Shown here: in pieces, positions 11,406 through 22,600 of the stretch
Layout of the letters: every line of letters starts with the position of its first letter
How positions within the stretch are numbered: the first letter of the stretch is position 1
Assembly: GCA_003427395.1 (NCBI GenBank)
Contig: BFEA01000367.1
Location: 869,117-915,142 of the forward strand
Direction: 5' to 3'
Origin: Chara braunii
Lineage: Eukaryota; Streptophyta; Charophyceae; Charales; Characeae
DNA length: 46,026 bases
Program-made: the position numbers and the translations under genes
The notes under the pieces: model-generated
The model's database searches: none
What the model was told of the DNA's origin: nothing
What the model saw: only the letters and a program-made list of their open reading frames with translations

Positions 11406-11825
11406 ACCACAGGTCCCCCTCAGGAAAAAGCCCCTCGGGGTACCGGTAACGCCGTTTCGCGACGGCTACCGGTAGTACAGCGTGGAAAACCGGGCGGGCC
11501 TCCGTACGAAATTTTGCGACAAAAATTTGAAATAAATCAAATCGGTGCGGCAATTATTTCACCGTCACATTGATTTTTTTTTTTTTCTTATATTTTTCCC
11601 TAAAAGATTACAACCTAATCTACGGACCCTCAAATTTTCAGACATTTCGGTGAATTACTCTGAGCACGAAAAATCGACAAAGTTGCCGCTTGGAAAATGG
11701 CGAGATTTTGACCCGTCGGCCTCCGCACAACCCGGCGCCTCAGTACGGCCGCCACCCCTCCGTACAACCCGGCCCTAACTCACCGGTACCAGGGGTTTTC
11801 GGTGGTGGGGGAACCTGTGGTTTAA
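11402..11825. mobile_element. TTAA-flanked element D
   Basis: TTAA at 11402-11405 and 11822-11825, inverted termini ACCACAGGTCCCCC / GGGGGAACCTGTGGT. The interior contains the inverse of motifs in the 8185-8565 element (CCTAATCTACGGACCCTC, AAATTTTCAGA). Non-coding. It abuts element C through a single TTAA. Confidence 0.75.
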
Positions 11826-14800
11826 GATAACTAATCTGACAACTAAAATTATTGATCCTTGAAGTAACTCATCGATGTAGTAAGGATATGAAATTTTTAA
11901 TATAACATTCCTACAAAAAAAAAAATGAGGAGTCTAAGGTATCAACAATCACTCATTGACCGTATCGTTTTTTATTTTTGTAAACAACAAAGACAAGTTG
12001 CATACGAGTATAATATCTTTCGTCAAACAGGACTTTATTTAAAATATTTAAACTAAATGAAGGTTTGTTTATAATATATTTTTTCACACAAACTATCACT
12101 CTTACTGTACATGATTTATCTGCGATCTTGCTTTAACCACTCAGGCCAAGTGAAGTTACAAACCAATATTCTTCAAAATCTTCCTTTGAAAATGTGGTTA
12201 CACACATGGTCATATTAACAATTATTGGTGCTAACTCTTTGTTGTATGTTATTCCCAACTCTTCACATAGCACACACAAATTTACAATAATAACGACAGT
12301 CTCTTCACTTGTTTATGGCACCTTGATGAAAATTATAATTATATTTCAGAAGGTCAGCACAACCTCTGTCATATTGTATAGACCGGCAACGGGATATATA
12401 ATCTCTCTTATCATTATTATAAGAAACATAAACTTTGTCGCAAATGATTCATCTGCAGATCCGCTTCAACTGATCATTTAATATTGCATATGACCTCGAA
12501 GTCACAAAAGGTGGAGGCGAGATGCGAAGATGCGTGTGTCAAAGCCAATTGTATCATTATTCAACAAATAGAAGCGGTTGCATTATCATATAGTATAGCC
12601 GAACAAGATATCAACTCCCTCTTTGCAATAAAGAACTACTAAGTTGAGATTGAGACTCAACAAACAAATAGTGTATGAGATGAAATAAGAGAAGAGACTA
12701 AGGTAAAAATGTACAAACAATCAACATGGTTTTAGGGCATTGCATAATAATCAACATAATCGATTGTTATGTAATTGTAAAAAAAATTAACATCGTTGGC
12801 GATAACTCACGCGCGGGTTATATCTGATGGGTAACCATGCGTACTCATAAGCTAGAGAGAACGAAAGACATTCTCAACAGATCCATCTCTAGCACACCAT
12901 CTAAGCAGTCACATATGGAGTAGTTGCTTAATATAAATATGTTCTCTAAATATGTTAACAACTCCTTAGGCATAAATAAAGTTGTATCTTGCAAACTCCT
13001 AGTTCTATTGTAGTGAACTGCGAGAGGTATGGTTGACTCCCAAATAGGAAAAAAAACTAAATGTTTAAATGTTTCCTAACTCATATATAATGCGGTCAGG
13101 AAGTTTTTCGACTACAATAAGACAAGTGGGGATGGTTACGCTCGGCATGTGGCACCGTTGTCAAGGATCTCGACTATAATGGTATCAGATATTAGTACTT
13201 CGGGTAATTTGAGCAAATAACAACAAAAATAAAGGTACTGCAAATAAATAAATAGTTGTGAAGGTATGGATTATTTTGAAAAATAGTAAATAAAAAATAA
13301 TAAACCTCATTTACTTGATAAGGCAACTAAGGGCCGCACTAATGTTTTAATTATAAAATTGTTAAAGATATTTTTTTGCTTAAATAAAAGTTTCTCGATG
13401 AGCATCATTCTGAGTAAACGTGACGTTCATTATGTTTCCGTCATGTTATATATTTGACGTTAGGTAATAAAGGTGCATTATAAATATATATTATTCTCTT
13501 GTTATAATACATATGAGTTGAATGTTAATATCTATTAAAATATTTTTTGCTAACATAAACCATATAATTGTCATCAATATATCGTAATGCTTGATGACTA
13601 TTTATTTATTTGTGAATGTATAATTATTTAATAACCTACGTTGAAACTTCGAGATAGTTTAACGGGATGGAGTGAGCATGGTTTCCTATATTGTTGCTAA
13701 AGTTTGAAGTTTTAATTACACATATATCTTGTTACGTTGAGTGTAATCTCCAAAGTGTGACTACTCTTGTTAACTTTGTGTTTGACAAGTTGTGATACTC
13801 TATAAATTGAGAACCGCATACGTAAACTTACCTGAAGATAGTTTACCGGGATGAGTTGACATGGTTTCTTATGCTATCTCTGAATTTTAAAGTTTCAAAT
13901 TATATGTTAATCTTGTTAGTTTTAGTGTTATCTAAAGTGAACTGCTATTGTTATGTATTTGACAAGTTATGATACTTTTCGAATTGAAAACCCGTTCGAC
14001 CTTACCCTTTTATATGATTGATATCATATCATATATATCCCTTACGGGATTTAAACTCATGTCTTTATCATGAACTGCACACGTGAACTTAATTGGAGAC
14101 AATTTATTTGGATGGAGTGAGTGTTGTTTTCTAGTGTTTTTCTTTTAACCACTTAGGATACACTCATTTCTCTTATTCAACGTACGTAATTTTGATTCAT
14201 AAATTGCAATTGATTAACATTCAAACTATTTATCATTTCATCATTCCATTTTCATGCTCAAGACACACTAGAACACAAATAAATTATGTTGTCACTAATT
14301 TTGAAGTTCCGAATTACACGTTAATCTTGTTATCTTAAATGTCAAGTATCAAGTTTGACTGCTTTTGTTAATTCTGTGTTTAAAAAGTTGTGATAATCCA
14401 TGGATCGAATATACATTGAAAACCCTACATTATTGCGTATATCTAATATGACTGTTACTAATAGGATTGCAGTTAGTAATCGTTAATTCTGATACAATAG
14501 GTTGTTATTGTTGATTATTTGACATTCAAATGACGATTGTTAATATCTGTTATAACAAATTTTGCTATCATCGACGATACATTTATTACTATGATTTTTT
14601 TTTTTTTTTTTAATATGTTATTATTATTTTTATATATTCATGCTTAATTCAAATAAATATTTTGTTATTACTCATAGTAAATGATACTATTAATGAAAGT
14701 ATCGTGGATCATATTTAATATGATCAATCCTCATAATAAATTATATTTGATGCTGGCAGTGTTGCTATTATTAGATAAACAAATAAGTTACACAAAAAAA

Positions 14801-16380
14801 ACTAAAAGTGGGGGTGAAGTGATTAAAGCCAAGGTGAAAGGGGTCATCCTCAGTTATTTTGAAACAATTAAAACAGTAGAGGACCGGATTATGAACGGAT
14901 TATGAAGGATGATGCATGTGGTACACGTCGCAGTGACAATAGTAATGACCAAAGTATTATGCAAGAATGATGTTTAGATAATCAAGGTTAAAACCTAGTT
15001 GCAAAGATGTTATTTTCGCATATTGTAAGATCAAAGGTCATACCACTGACATTGTCAGAAAAGATAAGTTGAAGAAATAAATAAGCTCATTCGGACCATT
15101 ATGGTGACGATGTCTATGATAAATTTGGTAACTTTCAATAAGTCTAGCATAGAGAGTGGAATGAAAAATAAAACCAATAAGTTTGAATAATACTTTCAGT
15201 CTCATTTATGTGAGTATATCGGGCAAAAAAAAAACAAGTTTTAATGAAGTCGGGTGTGTTTTAAACCTCAATACGGAGCTGAAATAAAAATTGGAGTTGA
15301 AATAAGGGGTTAAGTAAGAGTAACAAGCGTCTTAAGTTTTATAAAGTTAAAAGAAGCAAAGGAGTTAAAGTTGTTCTATTACAATAAATCGTTGGAGGAA
15401 GAGGGGAGGTATATACTTTGCAGGAACAACAACATCAACATTTAAGACAGTTTACTAACCTTTCACACTGAATTTGGATCAACCATATTTCTATCAGGCA
15501 AGGTGAGCGGCATCCGAAAAGGGGTGGAGACGAAGCCTAACACGACTGCTCCATGTCAAAGGACTTCTAAAACAAAAAACATGCATGCCAACTCCTTAAA
15601 AAAATGAAAAGAAGAAGACAAAAAACGATGAAGGTTATAAAAAATAAAAAGTAGAGAAGTCGACATAAACAAAAGCATTTTGGAAGAGGAAGTACCAAGT
15701 TCGTGTTGAACTCTTTGTAAGCCACAACAAGTTACCGACGCTACGATAACTGTTACCATTATTGCTCAAGATAAAATAATAATGAAGATCATGACTGTTG
15801 AGAAGGAGAGTGACAAACTTACATTTGGTTGATATTGTTCCCATGAAAGTTGAATGAGTTGAATTATAAACTAAGTTAAAGCATATATATGTGTGAATAG
15901 ACACCTTAATAATGAATATTTGAGGCAATAAATATCGTGGAATGGTGAGTACTCGCTAACCAACTCTTCCTATAATGTATTTGGCTGCACTTACCGGTCT
16001 CAACCTCCAAGTTTGATAAAGTTTGGCGTGCAGGCCGTTTTGGGGCTCGACACGAATGATTGAGTGAAAGACTGATGGTTAAACTTTGTTCGTTGAGTAT
16101 GATACATTAGGGTCAATGCTTACATTTATTATACAATTTATTACCCCTCACTGATATTTAAATGTCGTTACTTAAAATGAAAAATTTAAGGGAAAATTGG
16201 AGCAGAGTTACGATTTTCAATTTTAAATTCGTTTGAGTCACGATTTCGTGAATGTTGCTAAAAAGCGAGGAAAATGGTGAATGTATACAACCCAACTTTA
16301 GGGTTGGGTGGGGATGTGTTGTATTGGAGGGATGCCTGAAGTGCATTTAAAACTGGAAACATGATTGCGCCGTAGTTATC
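11826..16380. other. A+T-rich island, no gene recognised
   Basis: From the right end of element D base composition turns clearly A+T-rich for about 4.5 kb, with stops in all frames. The longest ORFs are under 100 codons and resemble nothing. It contains a T run at 14597-14612 and three diverged direct repeats (13640-14425). It lacks the TTAA and TA elements and long GA/CT tracts common elsewhere. Confidence 0.65.
13640..14425 (+). repeat. Three diverged direct repeats in the A+T-rich island
   Basis: Units at about 13640-13806, 13828-14000 and 14083-14425 share GATAGTTTAACGGGATGGAG (variants GATAGTTTACCGGGATGAGT, GACAATTTATTTGGATGGAG). Then come GTTTCCTATA / GTTTCTTATG and a tail with CACATATATCTTGTTA / TATGTTAATCTTGTTA / CACGTTAATCTTGTTA and GACAAGTTGTGATAC / GACAAGTTATGATAC / AAAAAGTTGTGATAA. 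The third unit has extra sequence between head and tail. Confidence 0.7.
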
Positions 16381-17340
16381 CCAAAATTTAATCACCCTGC
16401 CACCCTGCCGTAACCGTTGTGGCATTGGGTTGGTTCGAGCTTGGCCTCCGTGGCCTACGCATCATTGCATAGAACACAAGCAAATATCCTTGCAAAGGTA
16501 CTTGGTTCAACAATAATCTTCATATTAGTTTATTCGAGGCTTTACTGGCCAAGAAAGTGTTGCTTAGGCTAAACTGGAATAGGGACGTTAGGGCTTTGAC
16601 AGGGCTACTGAACTATCTTCTCTATCTACTTGTAGCCAACATATATAATCAGTGAACCAGTATATTCACCGACCCTTCAGAACATTCAGGATAATGATCA
16701 AGCAATCATCATCATCATGGAGAAAGCACGTGTGCCCGTAGTCTAAAGGTTTCTCACCTCATAGAAAGGAAAGTGAAGAAACCATCCGGTCTAAATACCT
16801 CAAAAGGTTCCTCACCTCAGTCAACTCCAGCCATCGAGTCTAAACATAACAGCATGGCACAATGTGCCTCTCAATGCATGCGACTGTGAGAAAGGAGCTT
16901 ACCTCCATATAGCCCAAGGGTGGAGTGCAAAAATCTGCCCTGATGTGGAAGCAAATGTGAGAGTAGGTGACCTAGAACAAACTCCCCTTGCTCTCACATT
17001 CACCTCCCAGGGGCACTCTAACTCGAAAGAGGAAACGCTGGTTTTAGTCACGGACTTGACTTGAGAGCGGTTTGCTTGGTTTCACTTCAGCTGCTGCTTG
17101 GAAGCACTCCACTCCTCATGTAGAGAGTGCGGGGGCTAGGTCCCACTTGCACGGATTAAGAGATACTGACCATAGATGGCAAAGATGAACGGCCGAAATC
17201 TCCTAATTTGCGCAAGTGGGACCTTGCCCCGGGTTCCTCACAAGTGTCGGGTGGAACCGACTCACAGCTGCCTTGGACCTCTCCCCCAGCTTGTGTCCCA
17301 AGGGATGGACCCAAGGTAAGCCGGGCCTACTGCCAAATCT
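16381..17340. other. No gene recognised; 19-bp inverted repeat
   Basis: Balanced-composition sequence with short ORFs only. GGGGCTAGGTCCCACTTGC (17132-17150) is opposed by GCAAGTGGGACCTTGCCCC (17212-17230), 17 of 19 bases pairing, loop about 61 bases. It may be a small foldback element. Confidence 0.4.
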
Positions 17341-17344
17341 ACCA

Positions 17345-17734
17345 TTAAGTTTTTAGGGCAAAGACAAACTTTCCCTCCCTAAGAAGGTCTGCTCCAATGC
17401 GGAGCGTCAAGATACGTCTTGTATTTCGAACTGCCGTACTTCCCAAGGGCCTCACCAAACGTGCAAATCGGAGAATGTATTCACAGGTATAAGGAGCAAA
17501 GATACAATCGCCGTTGTTTTGGTCTTTTTCAGATTCGATGAGTGGTGCGGCGCGGCCCAAACTAGCAAGCTGTCTAGATTTCCCGCTCGAATCTCCAATT
17601 TGAAAGCTTTTACATGACGTATTTTTTTGTTTGTCATTTCGCCACTTTTTGTCGGCGCCGATTTTTGCTTCAGCGCGCTCGCGCGGTGTAGTTGCCGTTG
17701 TGCTACTCGTCGTTTGTTGACGTCCCTCGTCCAC
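17345..17734 (-). CDS. Unrecognised ORF of 129 codons
   Basis: A minus-strand ORF starting ATG in GC-balanced DNA just beside the polypyrimidine tract. It has a Thr/Ser-rich N terminus, a Lys-rich middle (DKKWRNDKQKN) and a C-terminal half with Arg and hydrophobics (EYILRFARLVRPLG). No domain is recognised, and no TATA box or splice context supports it. It may be chance. Confidence 0.2.
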   Translation of the reverse strand: MDEGRQQTTSSTTATTPRERAEAKIGADKKWRNDKQKNTSCKSFQIGDSSGKSRQLASLGRAAPLIESEKDQNNGDCIFAPYTCEYILRFARLVRPLGSTAVRNTRRILTLRIGADLLREGKFVFALKT

Positions 17735-17805
17735 CTCACGCGTAGGTAACCTTCACTGTTCCACGGCCACGCACCATCCTCCACCTTTCCCTCTTCCACC
17801 GGCCT

Positions 17806-18290
17806 TACCTTCTCCTCCTTCTCCTTCTCCTTCTCCTTCCCCTCCTCGTCTTCCCCTGGGCTTTCCTTCTCCTCCTCCTCCTCCCCTCCTCTTCGACTCT
17901 CTCTTTCTCCTCTTTCTCCTCTTTCTCCTCTTTCTCTTCCTCCTCCTCCTCCTCCTTCTCGTCCTCCTCCTCTCCCTCCTTTCTTCATCTTCCTCCTCCT
18001 CCCTCATTTCCTCCTCTTCCTCCTTCTCCTCCTCCTCCTCGTTCTCCATCTTTTCTGTCTCATTCTCCGTCGTCATTACCTTCCCTCCTCCTCCTCCTCT
18101 ACTCCCATCTTTCCTCCTCATCTCGTCCCACCTTCCCTTCTCCTCATCGTTTTTTCTCACGTCCTCGTTCTTCATTCCTCCTCGTTGTTCTCTGTCTCCC
18201 TCTTCTCCCTCTCCTCCTCCCTCTCGTCCTCCCTCTCCTCCCTCTTCTGCCTTACGTCCCTGTCCTCCCTGTCGTTCTCCTCTTCATTTC
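17806..18290 (+). repeat. Polypyrimidine (CCT/CTT)n tract
   Basis: Almost 500 bases of TCC/TTC-rich plus strand. The minus-strand ORFs of 140-178 codons are Glu/Arg/Gly runs from translated GGA/GAA triplets and not credible genes. Such homopurine-homopyrimidine DNA can form triplexes. Confidence 0.85.
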
Positions 18291-18399
18291 TTTGTAGTCA
18301 GGCTAATCGCCATATCCAGCGAGATAGAGAGCATGATGGTATGTGGATGGTATGTGGATGGTATGGTGGTGCGAGCATGATGATGGTAACGCGATGCTA

Positions 18400-20265
18400 G
18401 CGTGATGATATGGTATGGTGATGAAGATGGAGGGTCTTCACAGAGTGATCACACTGATTAGCCATGAGGGGCCTATGATAAGCATAATTGCAGATGGCAA
18501 CTGCGATGCGTGGGATCTCGCTGGAGTTCAATAGATCCTCCTTGATGTTTCCTGCCTGGCCCCCATTTCTTGGCTTCAGCTGGACGATTGCATGTGTGTC
18601 ACAAGAAAACCTCTTTCACTCTTTAAAAAAATAAATAAATGAAAACAAGCGTGTAGGTACCACAGGCGAGGACTGTAAGAAGGGGGGAGAGAGGACGCCC
18701 GAGGAGGAGTGCCGAGGAGGAGGAGCGTAGGAGGAACAGCGTAGGAAAGACATTACCTCCGAAGACGGGGAGCAAGATAGCGCGAGGGGGAGAGGGGGAG
18801 GAGGAGTAGACACTGATGTGGGGATGGAGTAGGTGGGGGAGGTGCGCAGGTGGGTCAGGAGTGGGGTGGTGCTTGAAAAGAGGAAACGTCGAGACGTGGC
18901 AGTTCCTGTGAACAAGAAGGGCAGGATTTCATTTCGGCCACGTCATCACACAATGTCCAGCTTCTTTGAAGGTGGGAGGGAGAATTCATGTCTGCCACGT
19001 CAGCACACTGTAGAAGGAGAAATAACGAGGGGGCAAGTGTCTGTCCTGCCATCCGGCATGTCGGATCTACTTTGACCGTGAAACAGGAAGAGCATGTCCA
19101 GTTTCTCTTGACAACGAAGGGAGAAGTCATGTCTGCCACGTCATCACATTGGTAAAGAGAAGAGGACTACCTCAAGACGTTTCGATCGGTCGCTGGCCAC
19201 ATCCTCGGCAGTCTTTTCACCTCCTCCCTCTCGTCTGAAATCCAGATCTCCCCACTGCGGGATATCTACGGCCTCTCCATCCACATCTCCTCCTCCACTT
19301 GCCGTCAATCCTTCGCCTGTCCTACTCCCAACTCCTCTCTCTCAGTATCTTGGTTCCCACCACCCACATTGGCCTTCTTCTTGGCATTATGTCAATTCCT
19401 TCCTCCTCCTCCTCCTCCTCCTCTGCCTCCGCCTCTGTCTCATCCTCCTCATCGTTCTGCCTCCCGATCGCTGGATCCCTGCCCTCCTCCATGGTATTCG
19501 CCCTCCTCTTTCTCCTCCTGTGCCCTCTCTTTCCCCGCGCCTCATGGTCCCCTTTCCCGCCCAGCCAATCCCGTCGATACTGTCGCTCTTCAGACCGGTA
19601 GCCAAAGCGTTCCCCTTCTATGCCGATCCCAACCCTACCGTTTGGTAATCTACTCTTCCACAACCTCCTCCCTCCTACCGGTGGTATCCTGACCCCGGTT
19701 CCATGATTATCGCGCATGTATTGTGTTCATAAACGAATGACAGGAATTCCTATCGCGCGTGTGCTGTGTTCCTGATCACAATCCCATTTTTGCATCAACG
19801 TTCTCCATGATGCCGCCAGAGGTATAGCACACCTGATGATTGTTCTATCGGCTATTCTATCGGCTATTCTATCTGCTCTTCTATCCACTATTTCCATGAT
19901 GCTCCATGATCGCCTATGATCATCTCGAAAGGTCGGTCGTCCACTGCGCTGTGAGGAAACGGAACGCTGTGAGGAACCTTCACCTTCTTCTGCGCTCATC
20001 AAGGTTACAGGAATACCGCGCATGTGCTCCGCGATCTTGGTGGCGCCTTCCTTGCGTGTCAACAATCCCTCCATGATGCTGCGAGAGGTAATGCTCATCC
20101 TCCTCAAGTGCAGTCTCCCAGTGCCCTTCTTGAAGACGCAAATCTGTTTAGGATCCGTTGTCCACTACGCGGTTCTGTGGCTGATCCCGTTAATCAGGAT
20201 TACCGATTCCTCTTCGTTGGTTGCGTTGTGATGCCGGTTCCCTTGCGCCAATCATTGTGTCTTGA
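18400..20265. other. Low-complexity intergenic sequence
   Basis: It contains a near repeat built on GTCATGTCTGCCACGTCATC (18937-19010 and 19085-19150), TCC-rich DNA at about 19220-19560, and TATCGGCTATTC repeats (19847-19885). A minus-strand ORF at 19322-19717 encodes acidic Glu runs from the TCC stretch. No recognised gene. Confidence 0.5.
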
Positions 20266-21018
20266 TTGCAGCGTGCTTGCAAATCAAACGCTATAATACT
20301 TTCTGTTCATATGTCTTCCATTGGCAGTGGGACTACTATACAAGCAAAGCTATTGTGTAAACCTTTGCACTTCTTGCTTCTTCTTGCTGCTTCTTGCTGC
20401 TTCTTGCTGCTTCTTGCTGCTTCTGCTGCTTCTGCTTCTGCTTCTGCTGCTTCTGCTGCTGTAATTGTTCCCGTTTATTTCGTCCCTTCTGCTTACGGAG
20501 CTTGGCAACCTGAGGTTGTGGCGAGAGAGGACGGTCGCTGCTGCAATTGTTCCCTGCTCTCTGCAGTTTTCCTTCCCAATCTGAGTGCATCTGACGGGAC
20601 TTTGCCAACTTGGGACTTGGGACTTGGGACTTTTGAGTGTCGGTTGGGAGTGCATCTAAAACGTTGTCCATTCTTCTCCATTCTTCTGCACCGAAGTTCG
20701 TTGCTGATGGTCACTCTCTCGCACGACTTGAAGTCCCTAAGTCTCTCATCTGAAAGTCTGGCCGAGTCTCTCCCAGACTTTCAGGTCTGGAGCGCCATGC
20801 AAGCAACGATCTGCTGCTGCTACACACGTCGGTGTCTTCTTCCTCTACTGCTGCCCCTCTGCAAGCAAGCCTGCCCTCGTGCCATCCATCATGATTCTTT
20901 TTTCCTTTTGTCTTTTTATCGCCTTCTTGATCACAGCAAAGACGTCAGCAGGGTGTTGCCAACTGTGCCATCCATCGTGATTCTTTTTTTTCTTTTCTTT
21001 TTTTTTAGTATATTTTAA
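20266..21018 (+). other. Longest ORF in the window (250 codons), probably chance
   Basis: The frame opens with TTG and not ATG; the first ATG is at about 20311. Much of its length is a CTTCTTGCTG / CTTCTG repeat (20370-20460) read as Leu/Ala/Ser runs. The remainder shows no domain, and a 70-base near repeat (GTGCCATCCATC.TGATTC, 20880 and 20968) lies at its end. I do not call a gene. Confidence 0.35.
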
Positions 21019-21019
21019 A

Positions 21020-21373
21020 TTAAAAGGGCGACAGGCTTGAGATATCGTCGTGAAACTCACCGGCCCCAGGTAATTCAGGAAAATTTTGTTCCTCTGGTTG
21101 GTTGGTTCCATCATCTGGATTCGAATTAAGGTCTGCAGCACATTTCAACAGTTTGTGGGTGGGTGTGCCGACCGAGCTATAAGTCCATTGGTATCCATCA
21201 CGATTCCGCCTTCTCGGTGGACCTCGATCTACCCCAAAGCTCTTGTGTGTCGTCTTTCTCTGCTGCTGCCTCTGCTGCGGTTCCCGTGTCATAGTCTTCA
21301 TTGCTTTCTTGATAGCAGCGAAGAAGATGTATGCTGCTGGTTTTGCCTCTGTGGATGATCCGTGTGCCCCCAA
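21020..21373 (-). CDS. Unrecognised minus-strand ORF, 117 codons
   Basis: Balanced-composition peptide with a Gln/Arg-rich part (REPQQRQQQRKTT), then RRRNRDGYQWTYSSVGTPT and an acidic C-terminal stretch. Its VFAVIKKAIK-like element recurs in a neighbouring minus frame (20845-21141), suggesting a local duplication. The DGYxWxY string recalls WRKY domains but the rest does not follow. Confidence 0.25.
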   Translation of the reverse strand: MGAHGSSTEAKPAAYIFFAAIKKAMKTMTREPQQRQQQRKTTHKSFGVDRGPPRRRNRDGYQWTYSSVGTPTHKLLKCAADLNSNPDDGTNQPEEQNFPELPGAGEFHDDISSLSPF

Positions 21374-21746
21374 GCTCGCCTGGCGTCAGCTAAAGTATAA
21401 GATGCATGCACGCTAATCCCGTGCGGAGCGGAGAGTTTGCATAAAGGGGACTGAATGACTGGTCTAGTCTATCCCCTGGAGTCTGCAGGATCTTGCTGAA
21501 CTGCTGGATCGGCAGAAACCGAGCCCATTTGGGCCTGGCTTAACAGCTCGCTCCATGATTATGATCCTTCCTAATAGCCTTTTATCGTGTGTCATGTTAT
21601 GGGGGGGGGGGGGGGGGGGGGGAGATTCTGTCATAGCCTGTCAGCAAAGCTGCTGTCAGCTGTGCATAGATCACCATGGTTCTGCCTTCTTGTGCGACAT
21701 ACGTACAACACGCCCGAGCTTGTGCGACAGACGTACAAGACGCGCC

Positions 21747-21982
21747 TACCGTCTTCACCCGAACAGAACGCCCGGTCATTGGGCCTCGCTGCACTACTCT
21801 ACAAATGTGCAAAATGAGACTGAATCCTCCGCTAGAACATGGAAAGATACATTGCCATCGTTTTTGTCTTTTGTGCATCTAGAGAGGAGTGCAGCGAGGC
21901 CCGTTATAGCGGTATTTGCGGCAACTTGCAGTCTGGATTCAGAGATATTTACCGGGGGCGTTCTATGGGGGTGAAGACGGAA
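21747..21982. mobile_element. TA-flanked MITE, copy 1, interrupted by a nested element
   Basis: Left arm TACCGTCTTCACCCGAACAG, right arm ending GTTCTATGGGGGTGAAGACGG. The interior of the full-length copies (GCGGTATTTG..GCAACTT..CAGTCTGGAT) is recovered only after removing 21781-21902. The right TA has decayed to AA. Confidence 0.8.
21781..21902. mobile_element. Nested 122-bp inverted-repeat element
   Basis: Begins GGGCCTCGCTGCACT and ends AGTGCAGCGAGGCCC, a perfect 15-bp terminal inverted repeat. The arms stay partly complementary further in (AATGTGCAAAATGAGAC against GTCTTTTGTGCATCT). It interrupts the TA-flanked MITE just after GGTCATT. The host MITE resumes at GTTATAG, so a short duplication (TT or TTA) is possible. 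No other copy in this window. Confidence 0.75.
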
Positions 21983-22382
21983 GTAATCTGGCGCGGAGAG
22001 TTTGCATACAAAGGAAAAAAAATAATGCCTGACAGTCGGTCTCTTAACCCAACTCGAACGAGTCCGCAGTCTGCAGACTCTTGGCTGAAACACTCCTTGA
22101 AACCGAGGCCCTGTGGGGCTTTAATGACGATTCCAAGATTCTCCCGAATGTTGTTTTTTTTTGGGGGGGGGGGGGGGGGGAAGGGGGGGGTGTGTTAAAA
22201 CGATGCCTGGGGTGCTGTTGGGGGTGATACGAGCTAGCCCAATAGCACCCTTGGTTAGCGGCTTGTGGGTATTGGTGGGGAGCGTGACATGGTGGAAAGC
22301 GCGGGTCAGTGTCCCTGAGTGAACACGATTTCGTATGCGGATTAATAGTTTTCCCGGCAGCATTGATTGCCCTGGCAGACCC

Positions 22383-22491
22383 TACCGTCTTCCCCCGAAT
22401 AGAACGCCCGGTCATTATACCTGTATTTGGTGCAACTTTCAGTCCGGATACGGCATTAATTACCAGGCGTTCTATTCGTGTGAAGACGGTA
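22383..22491. mobile_element. TA-flanked MITE, copy 2
   Basis: TA-CCGTCTTCCCCCGAATAGAAC on the left and GTTCTATTCGTGTGAAGACGG-TA on the right, 109 bp. The interior is TGTATTTGGTGCAACTTTC then AGTCCGGATACGG. Non-coding hairpin. Confidence 0.85.
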
Positions 22492-22563
22492 GGGGATTGG
22501 CCGCCCGCCCAGGTTGTATAATAGTAATTTGCAAAATGCAGCCAGCTAAACAGCTGAATCCCC

Positions 22564-22600
22564 TACCGTCTTCCCCCGAATAGAACGCCCGGTCATTATG
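22564..22600 (+). mobile_element. TA-flanked MITE, solo left arm
   Basis: Only the left arm (TACCGTCTTCCCCCGAATAG through CGGTCATTA) is present, 73 bp after copy 2. The rest is absent or too diverged to see. Confidence 0.7.

Noticed and set aside
17452-18175. Large acidic/basic proteins on the minus strand
   Set aside because: They are translations of a GGA/GAA triplet tract, open in several frames at once.
20266-21018. The longest ORF in the window as a signal-peptide-bearing secreted protein
   Set aside because: The hydrophobic run comes from a CTTCTTGCTG repeat, the ORF starts with TTG, and its far end overlaps a duplicated low-complexity sequence.
21020-21373. A WRKY domain (DGYQWTY on the minus strand)
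   Set aside because: Only DGYxWxY is kept. The KYGQK core and the following Cys/His zinc ligands are absent.
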